The translations under genes were made by a program, and so were the position numbers. Below, piece by piece: positions 43,748-52,508 of a DNA stretch of 64,000 bases; within the stretch, counting starts at the first letter, position 1; each line of letters begins with the position of its first letter. Source of the DNA: Pseudolactococcus sp041800635 (GTDB lineage: Bacteria; Bacillota; Bacilli; Lactobacillales; Streptococcaceae). The notes below the pieces were generated by a model that saw only the letters and a list, made by a program, of their open reading frames with translations, did no database searches and was not told the DNA's origin. The DNA is taken from contig CP181259.1 in the NCBI GenBank assembly GCA_047833645.1, positions 2,178,214 to 2,242,213 of the forward strand, in the 5' to 3' direction.

Positions 43748-43790
43748 TTTACAAACTAGATAAAAGATGATAAACTAAATCTATCATGTA
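43748..43790 (+). promoter_or_regulatory. Promoter and dyads of second PadR operon
   Basis: TTTACA (43748-43753), 17 bases, TAAACT (43771-43776). An ATGATA...TATCAT dyad (about 43767-43787) overlaps the -10, and ACAAACTAG occurs twice (43751 and 43800), before and after the promoter: candidate PadR operators. Confidence 0.5.
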
Positions 43791-43830
43791 ATAGGTAATA
43801 CAAACTAGTTGATAAGAAAGGGGTGAGTAT

Positions 43831-44172
43831 GTGAAAGAAACGCAGTTATTAAAAGGAGTTTTAGACGGTTGTGTCTTGCATATCATTGCCAATAATAAAA
43901 TATATGGTTACGAACTTGTTCAAAAATTAAAGCAATATGGGTTTGATACGATTGTTGGTGGCACAGTCTATCCCCTTTTGCAAAAGCTAGAAAAAATGAA
44001 CTTGATTGAGGGAAAAACAGAAAAATCATTAGACGGCCCAGACCGAAAATATCTTTATATCACGCCTGAGGGCAGAGAATATTTAACACTTTTTGATGAA
44101 CAATGGTTGGCTTTAGTTGGCAAAGTTGCGGATATTATTAAAATGGAAAGCGAAGGAACCTATGAAAACTGA
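43831..44172 (+). CDS. PadR-family transcriptional repressor
   Basis: 113 residues, GTG start with AAAGGGG upstream. PadR signature: LKGVLDGCVLHIIANNKIYGYELVQKL, then GGTVYPLLQKLEKMNLI and DRKYLYITPEGREYL. First gene of a two-gene unit overlapping the membrane protein gene by 11 bases, the same plan as the 23.2 kb PadR unit. It may also act on the neighbouring vWA operon. Confidence 0.9.
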   Translation: MKETQLLKGVLDGCVLHIIANNKIYGYELVQKLKQYGFDTIVGGTVYPLLQKLEKMNLIEGKTEKSLDGPDRKYLYITPEGREYLTLFDEQWLALVGKVADIIKMESEGTYEN

Positions 44173-45043
44173 CAGTGTCAATCTGTTGATTGAAGAAAAT
44201 AATCAATTAAGAGAAGAACTCAATGAGGAAAATAAAATCTATTATGATAAAATTCTATTGTATATGCGCAGTACCTCTCTGTTAAAAACTGAGCAAGAAG
44301 TCGAAAATATCTTGATTGATTTATTACGAGATTTATTGGAAGTTCAAAAAAATGGTGAAAGTGCCAGTGATTATTTTGGGAAGAACCCACAAGAAATGTG
44401 TCAAGAACTGCTAGATAATACCAGCCAAGTGTCACTCAAAAATATCCTGAAAACACTAGTGCCAATAGTAGTAGGAGGGCTTTTAGCTTCTGCCTTTTTC
44501 GGGGTGCTTAGTCCGGTTTTGATGATTAATCTTTTCCAATTAATTCTGGAAATGATAGTTGTAGCGTTTGTGGTTTGGTTAAGCTTTAGATACATGAAAA
44601 AAACTGCTTTTAAGCGTCAAGAGAAATTTAAACTGCGAGATTTTGTGCCTGTCTTTATCAATTATAGTTTAGTGTTTCTAGTTATTTCCGGTATCTATTT
44701 GCTTTCACTTCTTTTTATGCCAGATTTCCTTATTCTGACAATTCCTGCACCCTATGATATGTTTTTAATTATATTTTTAACAGCTATGCTATTTGTTTGG
44801 GCAGTGATGGCTAAAAGTGAGTGGTTCAAGGGCTTACTCCCTACATTTCTTCTCATGGGAACAATTGCAATAATAGCTCGTACGACTTTGGGTAAGGGAT
44901 TGCTGGCTTATGTTAGTGAATCAGAGATGAGAATGCTCATTGTTTCACTAATTGTATCTATTATCGTGATGTTAGCCTTTAGTGTTCCTGTCTTGCTATC
45001 TATAACGCGAAATAAAAAGCGACAAGAAAGAAATGTTAGCTAA
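44162..45043 (+). CDS. PadR-associated membrane protein (DUF1129/HAAS-like)
   Basis: 293 residues. N-terminal soluble helical part (about 1-85) with EVENILIDLLRDLLEVQKNGESASDYFGKNPQEMCQELL, the pattern of HAAS/DUF1129-like domains that follow PadR regulators, then six hydrophobic segments. GAAGGAACC precedes ATG 44162 inside the padR end. Presumably an envelope-stress or transport partner; the exact family is tentative. Confidence 0.75.
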   Translation: MKTDSVNLLIEENNQLREELNEENKIYYDKILLYMRSTSLLKTEQEVENILIDLLRDLLEVQKNGESASDYFGKNPQEMCQELLDNTSQVSLKNILKTLVPIVVGGLLASAFFGVLSPVLMINLFQLILEMIVVAFVVWLSFRYMKKTAFKRQEKFKLRDFVPVFINYSLVFLVISGIYLLSLLFMPDFLILTIPAPYDMFLIIFLTAMLFVWAVMAKSEWFKGLLPTFLLMGTIAIIARTTLGKGLLAYVSESEMRMLIVSLIVSIIVMLAFSVPVLLSITRNKKRQERNVS

Positions 45044-45050
45044 AAAATAC

Positions 45051-45080
45051 TTTACAAAAATTCAAACAATATGTTACAAT
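45051..45080 (+). promoter_or_regulatory. Promoter of lysine riboswitch-dapA
   Basis: TTTACA (45051-45056), 18 bases, TACAAT (45075-45080) preceded by TGT. Confidence 0.7.
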
Positions 45081-45086
45081 ATAAAC

Positions 45087-45313
45087 TATATTAGAGGTTG
45101 CAGATATGAAGAATGATAATCGAGTGGTGGACACGATGACATTATCAAGCGGCGTAGATGCCGAAAGTCACATTTCACCACAGGAATTTGGCTTGGGGCG
45201 TTGGGTTAAATCCCGCGAACTGTCTCTTGTCCATCCGGACAAGAGGTGAGCTAATCAAATGACAATTTGACTAACTTGACAGCCTTTAATTTGTATTGAG
45301 GGCTGTTTTTATA
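45087..45313 (+). promoter_or_regulatory. Lysine riboswitch (L-box) with terminator
   Basis: Conserved L-box blocks appear in order: TTAGAGGTTGCAG (45090), ATGAAGAATGAT, GGCGTAGATGCCGAAAG (about 45153), GGCTTGGGG and CGCGAACTGTCTC (about 45215), giving the five-helix junction. An intrinsic terminator follows (ACAGCC 45279-45284 with GGCTGT 45301-45306, T-run). Lysine binding should end transcription before dapA, which makes lysine and diaminopimelate precursors. Confidence 0.85.
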
Positions 45314-45393
45314 TCCTCGAAAACTTTGCTGACTGTCTTATTCCACCTCAAAATCTCAATGAGGTGCTTGCTTATCAAAAGAAAAGAGCGCTT

Positions 45394-46281
45394 ATGTCAT
45401 TAGAACAATTGAAAAATGCCCAAATTATCACTGCCCTAGTCACGCCATTTAAAGCAAACGGTGACATTAACTTTGAGGCGCTACCAAAATTGATTGAATA
45501 TTTACTTGCGCATCACACGCAAGGCTTGGTTTTGGCTGGGACAACGGGAGAATCCCCAACTTTGACCCATGATGAAGAGTTAGAGCTTTTCAGAGTGGTA
45601 CAGGAGATTGTGGCTGGACGCGTCCCCTTAATCGCGGGTATCGGCACCAATGACACGCGAGATTCCGTCATTTTCACGCAAGAAGTTGCAGCATTTGGCG
45701 GTTTTGCGGCAGGCCTTGCGGTCGTGCCTTATTACAATAAACCAAGTCAAGAAGGCCTTTTCCAGCATTTTACAGCCATTGCGGATGCTTCTGACTTGCC
45801 GATTGTGCTCTACAATGTCCCAGGCCGTACCGTCGCTCAACTGACACCCGAAACAAGCCTGCGTTTGGCGCAACATCCCAATATCATTGCCATTAAGGAA
45901 TGCACCGGCGTTGAAAACCTGACCTATCTGATCGAACAGGCACCTGAAGATTTCTTAATCTATACAGGTGAAGATGGGCTCGCTTTCCATGCCAAAGCGC
46001 TGGGTGCACACGGTGTCATTTCAGTTGCGGCGCATACTAATGGTGATGACTTTTATGAGATGTTTGACCAACTAGAAAAGGGTGATATTAAAGCCTCAGC
46101 ACGCGTGCAACGACAACTCTTACCTAAAATCGATGCCTTGTTTTCACTGCCAAGCCCTGCCCCAGTCAAAGCAGTGCTCAATCATCAGGGATTTGAAGTT
46201 GGACCATTAAGATTGCCACTTGTGGCAGCAACGCTTGACGAAGCCAAGACCATTATTCAGGTGGTTGAAAAAGGGAATTGA
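45394..46281 (+). CDS. dapA: 4-hydroxy-tetrahydrodipicolinate synthase
   Basis: 295 residues. Condenses pyruvate and aspartate semialdehyde, the committed step to lysine and peptidoglycan precursors. Family motifs: ITALVTPF, GTTGESPTL, VVPYYNKPSQEGL with the catalytic Tyr, YNVPGRT, and the Schiff-base Lys in IAIKECTG near residue 166. ATG 45394 with AAAAGAG was chosen over the TTG at 45364. Regulated by the L-box immediately upstream. Confidence 0.95.
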   Translation: MSLEQLKNAQIITALVTPFKANGDINFEALPKLIEYLLAHHTQGLVLAGTTGESPTLTHDEELELFRVVQEIVAGRVPLIAGIGTNDTRDSVIFTQEVAAFGGFAAGLAVVPYYNKPSQEGLFQHFTAIADASDLPIVLYNVPGRTVAQLTPETSLRLAQHPNIIAIKECTGVENLTYLIEQAPEDFLIYTGEDGLAFHAKALGAHGVISVAAHTNGDDFYEMFDQLEKGDIKASARVQRQLLPKIDALFSLPSPAPVKAVLNHQGFEVGPLRLPLVAATLDEAKTIIQVVEKGN

Positions 46282-46426
46282 TATTTCGGTGGTAAATAAG
46301 TAAAGTTTGATATAAAGCCAAATAAATGGTACACTTATTGTAAGTGTAACTGTACAAGATAAGTCGGAGCTGCACGGTTTCGACTTTTGATTTGCAAAAA
46401 TATCAATTATTGGAGAAAAATTATTT

Positions 46427-48145
46427 ATGAGTAAGATAAAAATAGCCGCGCTAGGTGGCGTGCGCGAGTTTGGTAAAAATATGTATGTCGTTGAAGTTGA
46501 CGATGTTATTTTTGTTTTGGATGCGGGCTTGAAATACCCAGAAACTGAGATGTTAGGGGTGGATTTTGTCATTCCTGATTTGAGTTATTTGGTAGAAAAT
46601 GCGGACCGTGTCGCGGGTATTTTTCTGACACATGGTCATCCAGACTCTATCGGTGCTTTGCCTTATCTTGTGTCTGAAGTCCCTGTCCCTGTTTTTGGCA
46701 GTCAATTAACAATTGAACTGGCTAAAATTGGCGTGAAAAACTTTGATGGCAGCAAGAAATTTGACGATTTCCATGTGGTTGATGAGTCGACTGAAATTGA
46801 CTTTGGAACAGCTGTCATCTCATTCTTTGCGACGACCCATACGATTCCAGAAAGCCTGGGTATCGTTGTCGGTACGCAAGATGGCAATATCGTCTATACG
46901 GGTGATTTCAAGTTTGACCCTGCCGTTGGGGAAGGCTACAAAACGAATATCGGTCGATTGGCTGAAATTGGCACTCAAGGTGTTTTGGCCTTGCTCAGTG
47001 AATCAGCTAATGCCTTGACCAATCTCCAACCTGCCAGTGAATCAGAAATCGCTGATAAAATTTTTGATACCATTGCCGACTGGGAAGGCCGTGTCATCAT
47101 TGCATCTGTTGCCGGAAATTTAGCACGCATTCAACAAGTCATCGACAGTGCCATTAAAGTCGGTCGTCACATCGCTTTCACCGGCCATGACATGGACAGA
47201 ATCGTTAAAACAGCTAGCGATTTGGGCAAGTTGCGCATCGATGATGCGCAAATGATTATCAACCCTAAAGACATTAACAAATATGCAGATCGTGAGATCT
47301 TGATTTTGGAGACTGGTCGTATGGGTGAGCCCCTTAAAACTTTAGGGGACATGGCGACAGGCCGTCACCGTGCCGTTAAAATCAAAGATGGTGACTTGGT
47401 CTACACGGTCACGAGTCCAACGATTTCTTACGAAACGATGGTCGCTAAAACTGAAAATATCGTCTATCGCGCAGGCGGCATCATGAAGATGCTTTCAAGC
47501 GATTTGACCGTTTCAGGCCACGCGAATTCCCGTGATTTGCAGTTCTTACTAGATATCTTGCAGCCTAAAAACTTGATGCCAGTCCAAGGTGAATACCGCG
47601 AATTACAAGCGCACGCAGAGCGTGCCATGGAAGTGGGGATTTTACCAGAGAATATCTTCCTAGCTAAACGTGGGGAAGTTATCACTTTTGATGCCAATGG
47701 GAATTTTGAACCCAATGGTGTGATTGCGGCTGAAAACGTCATGATTGATGGCTCTGGTGTCGGTGATATCGGTAATATCGTCTTAAGAGACCGTAAAATT
47801 TTGAGTGAAGATGGCATCTTCATCGCAGTGATTACCATTTCTAAGCATGAGAAAAAAATCATCAGCAAGACAAAAGTTCACACGCGTGGCTTTGTCTACG
47901 TCAAAAATTCACGTAATTTGATGAAAGAAGCAGCGATCAAAGTAGACGAAAAAGTCAAGACTTACTTGGCTGGCGATAACTTTGATTGGGCTGAAATCAA
48001 ATCTGAAATTCGCGATACCCTTGGTAAATTCTTATACGATCAAACCAAACGTCGTCCCGTTGTTTTACCAGTTGTCATGGAAGTCCGTCAAAATGATTTC
48101 CGCCAAAAACGCCATGGTAAAAATAAGAAAAAAGTTGAGAAATAA
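46427..48145 (+). CDS. rnjB: Ribonuclease J2
   Basis: 572 residues. Beta-CASP metallo-beta-lactamase RNase; J2 partners J1 in mRNA decay and maturation. Motif 1 and fold are visible: LGGVREFGKNMYVVEV, then THGHPDSIGALPYL, where catalytic RNase J1 has HGHEDHIGG. The metal-binding D and H are thus changed (PDS), as in streptococcal J2, which is weak or structural. Downstream VYTGDFKFDPAV, SGHANSRDLQFLLDIL and the C-terminal RNase J domain are present. Preceded by two short hairpins at 46331-46388, with GGAGAAA before the ATG. Confidence 0.92.
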   Translation: MSKIKIAALGGVREFGKNMYVVEVDDVIFVLDAGLKYPETEMLGVDFVIPDLSYLVENADRVAGIFLTHGHPDSIGALPYLVSEVPVPVFGSQLTIELAKIGVKNFDGSKKFDDFHVVDESTEIDFGTAVISFFATTHTIPESLGIVVGTQDGNIVYTGDFKFDPAVGEGYKTNIGRLAEIGTQGVLALLSESANALTNLQPASESEIADKIFDTIADWEGRVIIASVAGNLARIQQVIDSAIKVGRHIAFTGHDMDRIVKTASDLGKLRIDDAQMIINPKDINKYADREILILETGRMGEPLKTLGDMATGRHRAVKIKDGDLVYTVTSPTISYETMVAKTENIVYRAGGIMKMLSSDLTVSGHANSRDLQFLLDILQPKNLMPVQGEYRELQAHAERAMEVGILPENIFLAKRGEVITFDANGNFEPNGVIAAENVMIDGSGVGDIGNIVLRDRKILSEDGIFIAVITISKHEKKIISKTKVHTRGFVYVKNSRNLMKEAAIKVDEKVKTYLAGDNFDWAEIKSEIRDTLGKFLYDQTKRRPVVLPVVMEVRQNDFRQKRHGKNKKKVEK

Positions 48146-48243
48146 GTCAAAGAGCAAGACGACGCATGAGTCGATCTTGTTTTTTATTTTGACCTGATAA
48201 AAACTATCTGAGGAAAAGTATAGCCAAAGTTTAAAAAATTTGA

Positions 48244-48392
48244 TATAATAATGACAATCAGCAACAGAAGAGGCCACCAAACCTTTCGGGGTAGTGCTCT
48301 AGCCAATAAACCTTTAAATCGTCCAGAGAGGCGGCAAGGCAAAATGACTGTTTTTTATCATTTCTCCCTGCCCATACTGGCAGGGATTTTTT
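48244..48392 (+). promoter_or_regulatory. Promoter and PyrR attenuator 1 (pyrR-pyrP)
   Basis: TGA plus TATAAT (48241-48249) starts a leader holding the PyrR-binding hairpin GTCCAGAGAGGCGGCAAGG (loop CAGAGA, about 48319-48337) and a terminator (CCCTGCC 48366 with GGCAGGG 48379, T-run). PyrR with UMP stabilises this hairpin and lets the terminator form. Confidence 0.9.
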
Positions 48393-48413
48393 GTTGAAAG
48401 TATAGGAGAGATT

Positions 48414-48938
48414 ATGTCAAAAACAAAAGAAATCATTGATGACGTCACGATGAAACGTGCGATCACACGGATCACTTACGAAATTATCGAGCGCAATAAA
48501 GAGTTGGATAAATTGGTCATCGTTGGGATCAAAACACGCGGTGTCTATATCGCAAAGCGGATTCAAGAACGTTTAAAACAGTTAGAAAATATTGACATCC
48601 CGCTCGGTGAATTAGATACAAAACCATTCCGTGATGACAAGAAAACAGAAGAAAACACGACAGAAATCCCAGTTTCGATTACTGACCGTGAAATCATCTT
48701 AGTCGACGACGTCTTATATACAGGTCGGACAATCCGAGCAGCGATTGATGGCTTAGTTGCGCTAGGTCGTCCGTCTAAAGTGAGTTTGGCTGTCCTTGTT
48801 GACCGTGGTCACCGTGAGTTGCCAATTCGCGCAGACTATGTTGGTAAAAATATTCCGACTGCGCGCGATGAAGCAATCATTGTCCATGTTTCTGAAATTG
48901 ACGACGCCGATAGTATTTTGATTAAGAAAGAGGATTAA
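48414..48938 (+). CDS. pyrR: Bifunctional pyr operon regulator/uracil phosphoribosyltransferase PyrR
   Basis: 174 residues. UMP-dependent RNA-binding attenuator that also carries weak UPRT activity. The PRPP loop EIILVDDVLYTGRTIRAAIDG and basic RNA-binding face are present, with the family opening DDVTMKRAITRITYEI. GGAG precedes the ATG. Its three target leaders are all in this window. Directly abuts pyrP. Confidence 0.96.
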   Translation: MSKTKEIIDDVTMKRAITRITYEIIERNKELDKLVIVGIKTRGVYIAKRIQERLKQLENIDIPLGELDTKPFRDDKKTEENTTEIPVSITDREIILVDDVLYTGRTIRAAIDGLVALGRPSKVSLAVLVDRGHRELPIRADYVGKNIPTARDEAIIVHVSEIDDADSILIKKED

Positions 48939-50219
48939 ATGTCTGCCAATAAAAATGACGTGATTTATGATGTCCACGATAAACCGCCAGTTGGCATGTG
49001 GGTAGGCCTATCCTTTCAACATCTCTTCGCCATGTTTGGGGCAACCGTCCTAGTCCCAATCCTAGTCGGTATCGATCCAGCCATCGCCCTTTTTTCAAGT
49101 GGTCTGGGTACCCTAGCCCACTTAAGTGTCACCAAGTATAAAATTCCAGCCTACATGGGCTCTAGTTTTGCCTACATCCTTGCCATGCAAAGCCTGATGA
49201 AATCAGACGGCATTGCAGCCGTTGCGCAAGGGGCAGTCGTTGGTGGCTTCGTCTACCTCCTTGTCGCCTTGATCGTTAAATTCGTCGGTAAAGGTTGGAT
49301 TGATAAAGTCCTCCCACCGATTGTCGTTGGGCCAATCGTCATGGTCATCGGCTTGAGCCTGGCAGGGACAGCTGTCAATGACGCCATGAATAAAAATGGT
49401 GAGTATAATCTGACCTTCCTGATGATTGCCCTTGTGACCCTCTTTGCGGTCCTAGCCTTTAATATGTTTGGCAAAGGCCTGACCAGCCTGATCCCGATTT
49501 TACTCGGCATCATCGTTGGTTACGTTTTTACCCTCATCGTCCAAAAAATCACCGGCACGACGATCATTTCATTTGACGAAATTAGCAAAAGCGCTTGGCT
49601 AGACGTGCCCAAATTCGATATCATGTTTGTCGATTACCACTTCAAACTCTATCCGTCAGCGATTCTGACCATGGCACCGATCGCCTTTGTGACCATGACC
49701 GAACACTTCGGTCATGTCATGGTGCTGAACTCTTTAACCGGTAACGATTATTTTAAAGACCCGGGATTGGAACGCACCTTAACAGGTGATGGCGTGGCAC
49801 AAATCATTGCCGGATTCTTTGGCGCACCGCCAGTGACATCTTATGGGGAAAACATTGGCGTGATGGCGATTACAAAAATTCATTCCGTCTATGTCATTGC
49901 TGGCGCTGCAGTCTTTGCAGTTGTCCTCAGCTTTGTCGGAAAAATCTCAGCCCTTATTCATTCCATTCCAACACCCGTTATAGGCGGTGTCTCTATCGCG
50001 CTCTTTGGTGTCATTGCCTCAAGTGGGTTGAAAATTTTAGTCGATAATAAAGTAGACTTTGATGACAAGCGCAATCTCTTGATTGCCAGTGTGATTCTCG
50101 TTTCAGGTATTGGTGGTTTGACCTTGAATGTTGCAGGTATCTCCATTTCAGGTGTTGCCTTCTCAACCATTCTCGGTATTCTCATGCACTTAATTTTACC
50201 TAAAACTATTGATAAGTAA
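48939..50219 (+). CDS. pyrP: Uracil permease
   Basis: 426 residues, about 14 membrane helices, NCS2/UraA type: FQHLFAMFGATVLVPILVGIDPAIALFSSGLGTL and TEHFGHVMVLNSLTGNDYFKDPGLERTLTGDG. Imports uracil by proton symport. Starts immediately after the pyrR stop, with AAAGAGG inside pyrR. Cotranscribed with pyrR under attenuator 1. Confidence 0.94.
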   Translation: MSANKNDVIYDVHDKPPVGMWVGLSFQHLFAMFGATVLVPILVGIDPAIALFSSGLGTLAHLSVTKYKIPAYMGSSFAYILAMQSLMKSDGIAAVAQGAVVGGFVYLLVALIVKFVGKGWIDKVLPPIVVGPIVMVIGLSLAGTAVNDAMNKNGEYNLTFLMIALVTLFAVLAFNMFGKGLTSLIPILLGIIVGYVFTLIVQKITGTTIISFDEISKSAWLDVPKFDIMFVDYHFKLYPSAILTMAPIAFVTMTEHFGHVMVLNSLTGNDYFKDPGLERTLTGDGVAQIIAGFFGAPPVTSYGENIGVMAITKIHSVYVIAGAAVFAVVLSFVGKISALIHSIPTPVIGGVSIALFGVIASSGLKILVDNKVDFDDKRNLLIASVILVSGIGGLTLNVAGISISGVAFSTILGILMHLILPKTIDK

Positions 50220-50228
50220 CTGAAAATT

Positions 50229-50360
50229 TGCTACAATAATAAAAACGAATAAAAAATCCTTTAACAACAGTCCCGTGAGGCTGTGAAGGTTGTCCACGAA
50301 AACGTCCGGCTTTTTGAGCGCGGCGAAACTATGGCTACCTTTAGGGTAGCCATTTTTTTG
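50229..50360 (+). promoter_or_regulatory. Promoter and PyrR attenuator 2 (pyrB-carA-carB)
   Basis: TGC plus TACAAT (50229-50237), then PyrR site CAGTCCCGTGAGGCTGTGAAG (loop CCGTGA, about 50266-50286), and terminator ATGGCTACC (50331) with GGTAGCCAT (50345), T-run. Confidence 0.9.
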
Positions 50361-50376
50361 TGAAAGGAATCTCAAC

Positions 50377-51306
50377 TTGACAATATCACCCGACGGTATC
50401 GTGTCCATCAAACACTTGACAAGTATGGCCTTACTCAGTAATGACGAGGTCTTGGGCTTAATCAAACGCGCCCAAGATTTCAAATATCAACGGATTAAAC
50501 CTGTTTTTAATCGGCAATTTTTTGTGGCCAACCTTTTTTTTGAAAACTCAACACGTACCCACAAATCTTTTGAAGTGGCCGAGAAAAAACTGGGTTTGGA
50601 TGTCATCGAATTTGATGCCTCTACCAGTTCGGTTAAAAAAGGTGAGACCTTGTACGATACGGTTTTGACCATGAGTGCCATTGGTGTGGACGTCTGTGTC
50701 ATTCGACATACGGATGAACATTACTACCAAGAGTTGGTCGATAGTCGGACGATTCAGGCTGCCATTGTCAATGGTGGTGATGGCTCAGGGCAACATCCGA
50801 GCCAATCCTTGCTCGATTTGATGACGATTTATGAAGAATTCGGGACATTTGAAGGCCTGAAAATCATGATTGCGGGTGATATTACCCACAGTCGGGTGGC
50901 TAAGTCAAACATGCAAATGCTTAAACGATTAGGCGCAGATATTTATTTCACAGGGCCAGAAAGTTGGTACTCAGATGAGTTTGACGTTTATGGCCAATAT
51001 GTCGCCTTGGACGACCTCATCGACAGGGTCGATGTGCTCATGCTACTTCGGGTACAGCATGAGAGACATGAGTCTGGCGAAACATTTTCAAAAGAAGCCT
51101 ACCATGACCAATATGGTTTGACGCATGCCAGGTATGCGCAGATGAAGGTGTCGGCCATCATCATGCACCCAGCGCCGGTCAATCGCGGGGTAGAAATCGC
51201 AAGCGACTTGGTCGAGGCACCAAGATCTCGGATTGTGGCGCAAATGACCAACGGGATGTTTATGCGAATGGCGATTTTAGAAGCCATACTCAATGGCAAG
51301 GCTTAA
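50377..51306 (+). CDS. pyrB: Aspartate carbamoyltransferase catalytic subunit
   Basis: 309 residues, TTG start with AAAGGA nine bases upstream. Makes carbamoyl aspartate. Carbamoyl-phosphate site FENSTRTHKSFEVAEKKLG, aspartate loop region and the HPAPVNRGVEI motif are intact, along with GDGSGQHPSQSLLDL. No pyrI regulatory chain, as in Firmicutes. First gene of the pyrB-carA-carB operon; followed by a copy of the 93-nt repeat. Confidence 0.96.
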   Translation: MTISPDGIVSIKHLTSMALLSNDEVLGLIKRAQDFKYQRIKPVFNRQFFVANLFFENSTRTHKSFEVAEKKLGLDVIEFDASTSSVKKGETLYDTVLTMSAIGVDVCVIRHTDEHYYQELVDSRTIQAAIVNGGDGSGQHPSQSLLDLMTIYEEFGTFEGLKIMIAGDITHSRVAKSNMQMLKRLGADIYFTGPESWYSDEFDVYGQYVALDDLIDRVDVLMLLRVQHERHESGETFSKEAYHDQYGLTHARYAQMKVSAIIMHPAPVNRGVEIASDLVEAPRSRIVAQMTNGMFMRMAILEAILNGKA

Positions 51307-51318
51307 GCACATGAAAGA

Positions 51319-51411
51319 CTTTGAGCGGGCGAAGTTCGCGAATGACCCTGCTTGGCCGGAGCGCAAGCGTAGTTCAAGTTTCAAGATTTTACATAATGAA
51401 ATCGCAGAAAG
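51319..51411 (+). repeat. 93-nt dispersed structured repeat, copy 2
   Basis: Same ends and length as the copies at 11773 and 59407. Hairpin 1: TGCTT with AAGCG; hairpin 2: TTTTAC-ATA-ATGAAA, weaker but preserved by wobble pairs. It lies between pyrB and carA and ends next to AGAGGAAAG, the carA ribosome-binding site. Confidence 0.85.
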
Positions 51412-51419
51412 AGGAAAGA

Positions 51420-52508
51420 ATGAAACGACTTTTAATTTTAGAAGATGGCACAATTTTTGAGGGGACAGCCTTCGGTGCAGATATAGAGGTAACGGGTGAA
51501 GTCGTTTTTTCTACAGGGATGACGGGTTATCAGGAGTCTATTACTGACCAGTCCTACAACGGTCAAATTCTGACTTTTACTTATCCCTTGGTCGGCAATT
51601 ACGGTATTAACCGAGATGACTATGAGTCGATTGTGCCGACCTGTAAAGGCGTTGTCGTGCGTGAAAATGCCCGTTTGGCGAGCAATTGGCGCAATCAAAT
51701 GTCTTTGGATGAGTTTTTGCAACGTAAAAACATTCCGGGGATTTCAGGCATTGATACGCGGGCTTTGACACGAATCATCCGCCATCATGGCACGATGAAA
51801 GCCACACTTGTCAATCCAGGTGATGAGCTTAAACATGTTCAAGATCAACTTCGGGCAACGGTTTTACCGACCAACCAAGTCGAGCAAGTCTCAACAAATA
51901 CAGCCTATCCAAGTCCAGGGACTGGTCGCAATATCGTCGTTGTCGACTTCGGTCTGAAACATTCGATCTTGCGCGAATTATCAAAACGTGAGTGTAATCT
52001 GACGATTGTCCCACATTCAATCACAGCTGAAGAAATCATTGATATGAATCCTGACGGTGTCATGTTGACAAATGGTCCTGGTGATCCGACAGATGTGCCA
52101 GAGGCTTTAGACATGATTCGTGGCATTCAAGATAAATTTCCAATTTTCGGGATTTGTCTAGGACACCAACTCTTTGCCATGGCCAATGGTGCCACGACCA
52201 GCAAAATGAAATTCGGTCACCGTGGTTTCAACCATGCGGTTCGTGAAATTGCGACAGGTCGTGTTGATTTTACCAGTCAAAACCATGGTTACGCTGTAGA
52301 TGCTGACTCAATTGACAAGACTGATTTGATGGTGACCCATATCGAAATCAATGATCTATCCGTCGAAGGTGTCCGCCACAAATACTTGCCAGCTTTTTCA
52401 GTTCAATTTCACCCAGATGCTGCACCTGGTCCACACGATGCAGACTACCTCTTTGATGAATTTATGGAAATGATTGATGCAACTAAGCTTGAGAAAGGTG
52501 ACTTTTAA
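51420..52508 (+). CDS. carA: Carbamoyl-phosphate synthase small subunit
   Basis: 362 residues. Glutaminase that passes ammonia to CarB. Opening LLILEDGTIFEGTAFG, then the glutamine amidotransferase triad region: FGICLGHQLFAMA nucleophile Cys and a C-terminal FSVQFHPDAAPGPHD His. ATG 51420 was chosen (AGAGGAAAGA upstream); an upstream TTG frame reads through the repeat. Overlaps carB by one base (TAATG). Confidence 0.95.
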   Translation: MKRLLILEDGTIFEGTAFGADIEVTGEVVFSTGMTGYQESITDQSYNGQILTFTYPLVGNYGINRDDYESIVPTCKGVVVRENARLASNWRNQMSLDEFLQRKNIPGISGIDTRALTRIIRHHGTMKATLVNPGDELKHVQDQLRATVLPTNQVEQVSTNTAYPSPGTGRNIVVVDFGLKHSILRELSKRECNLTIVPHSITAEEIIDMNPDGVMLTNGPGDPTDVPEALDMIRGIQDKFPIFGICLGHQLFAMANGATTSKMKFGHRGFNHAVREIATGRVDFTSQNHGYAVDADSIDKTDLMVTHIEINDLSVEGVRHKYLPAFSVQFHPDAAPGPHDADYLFDEFMEMIDATKLEKGDF

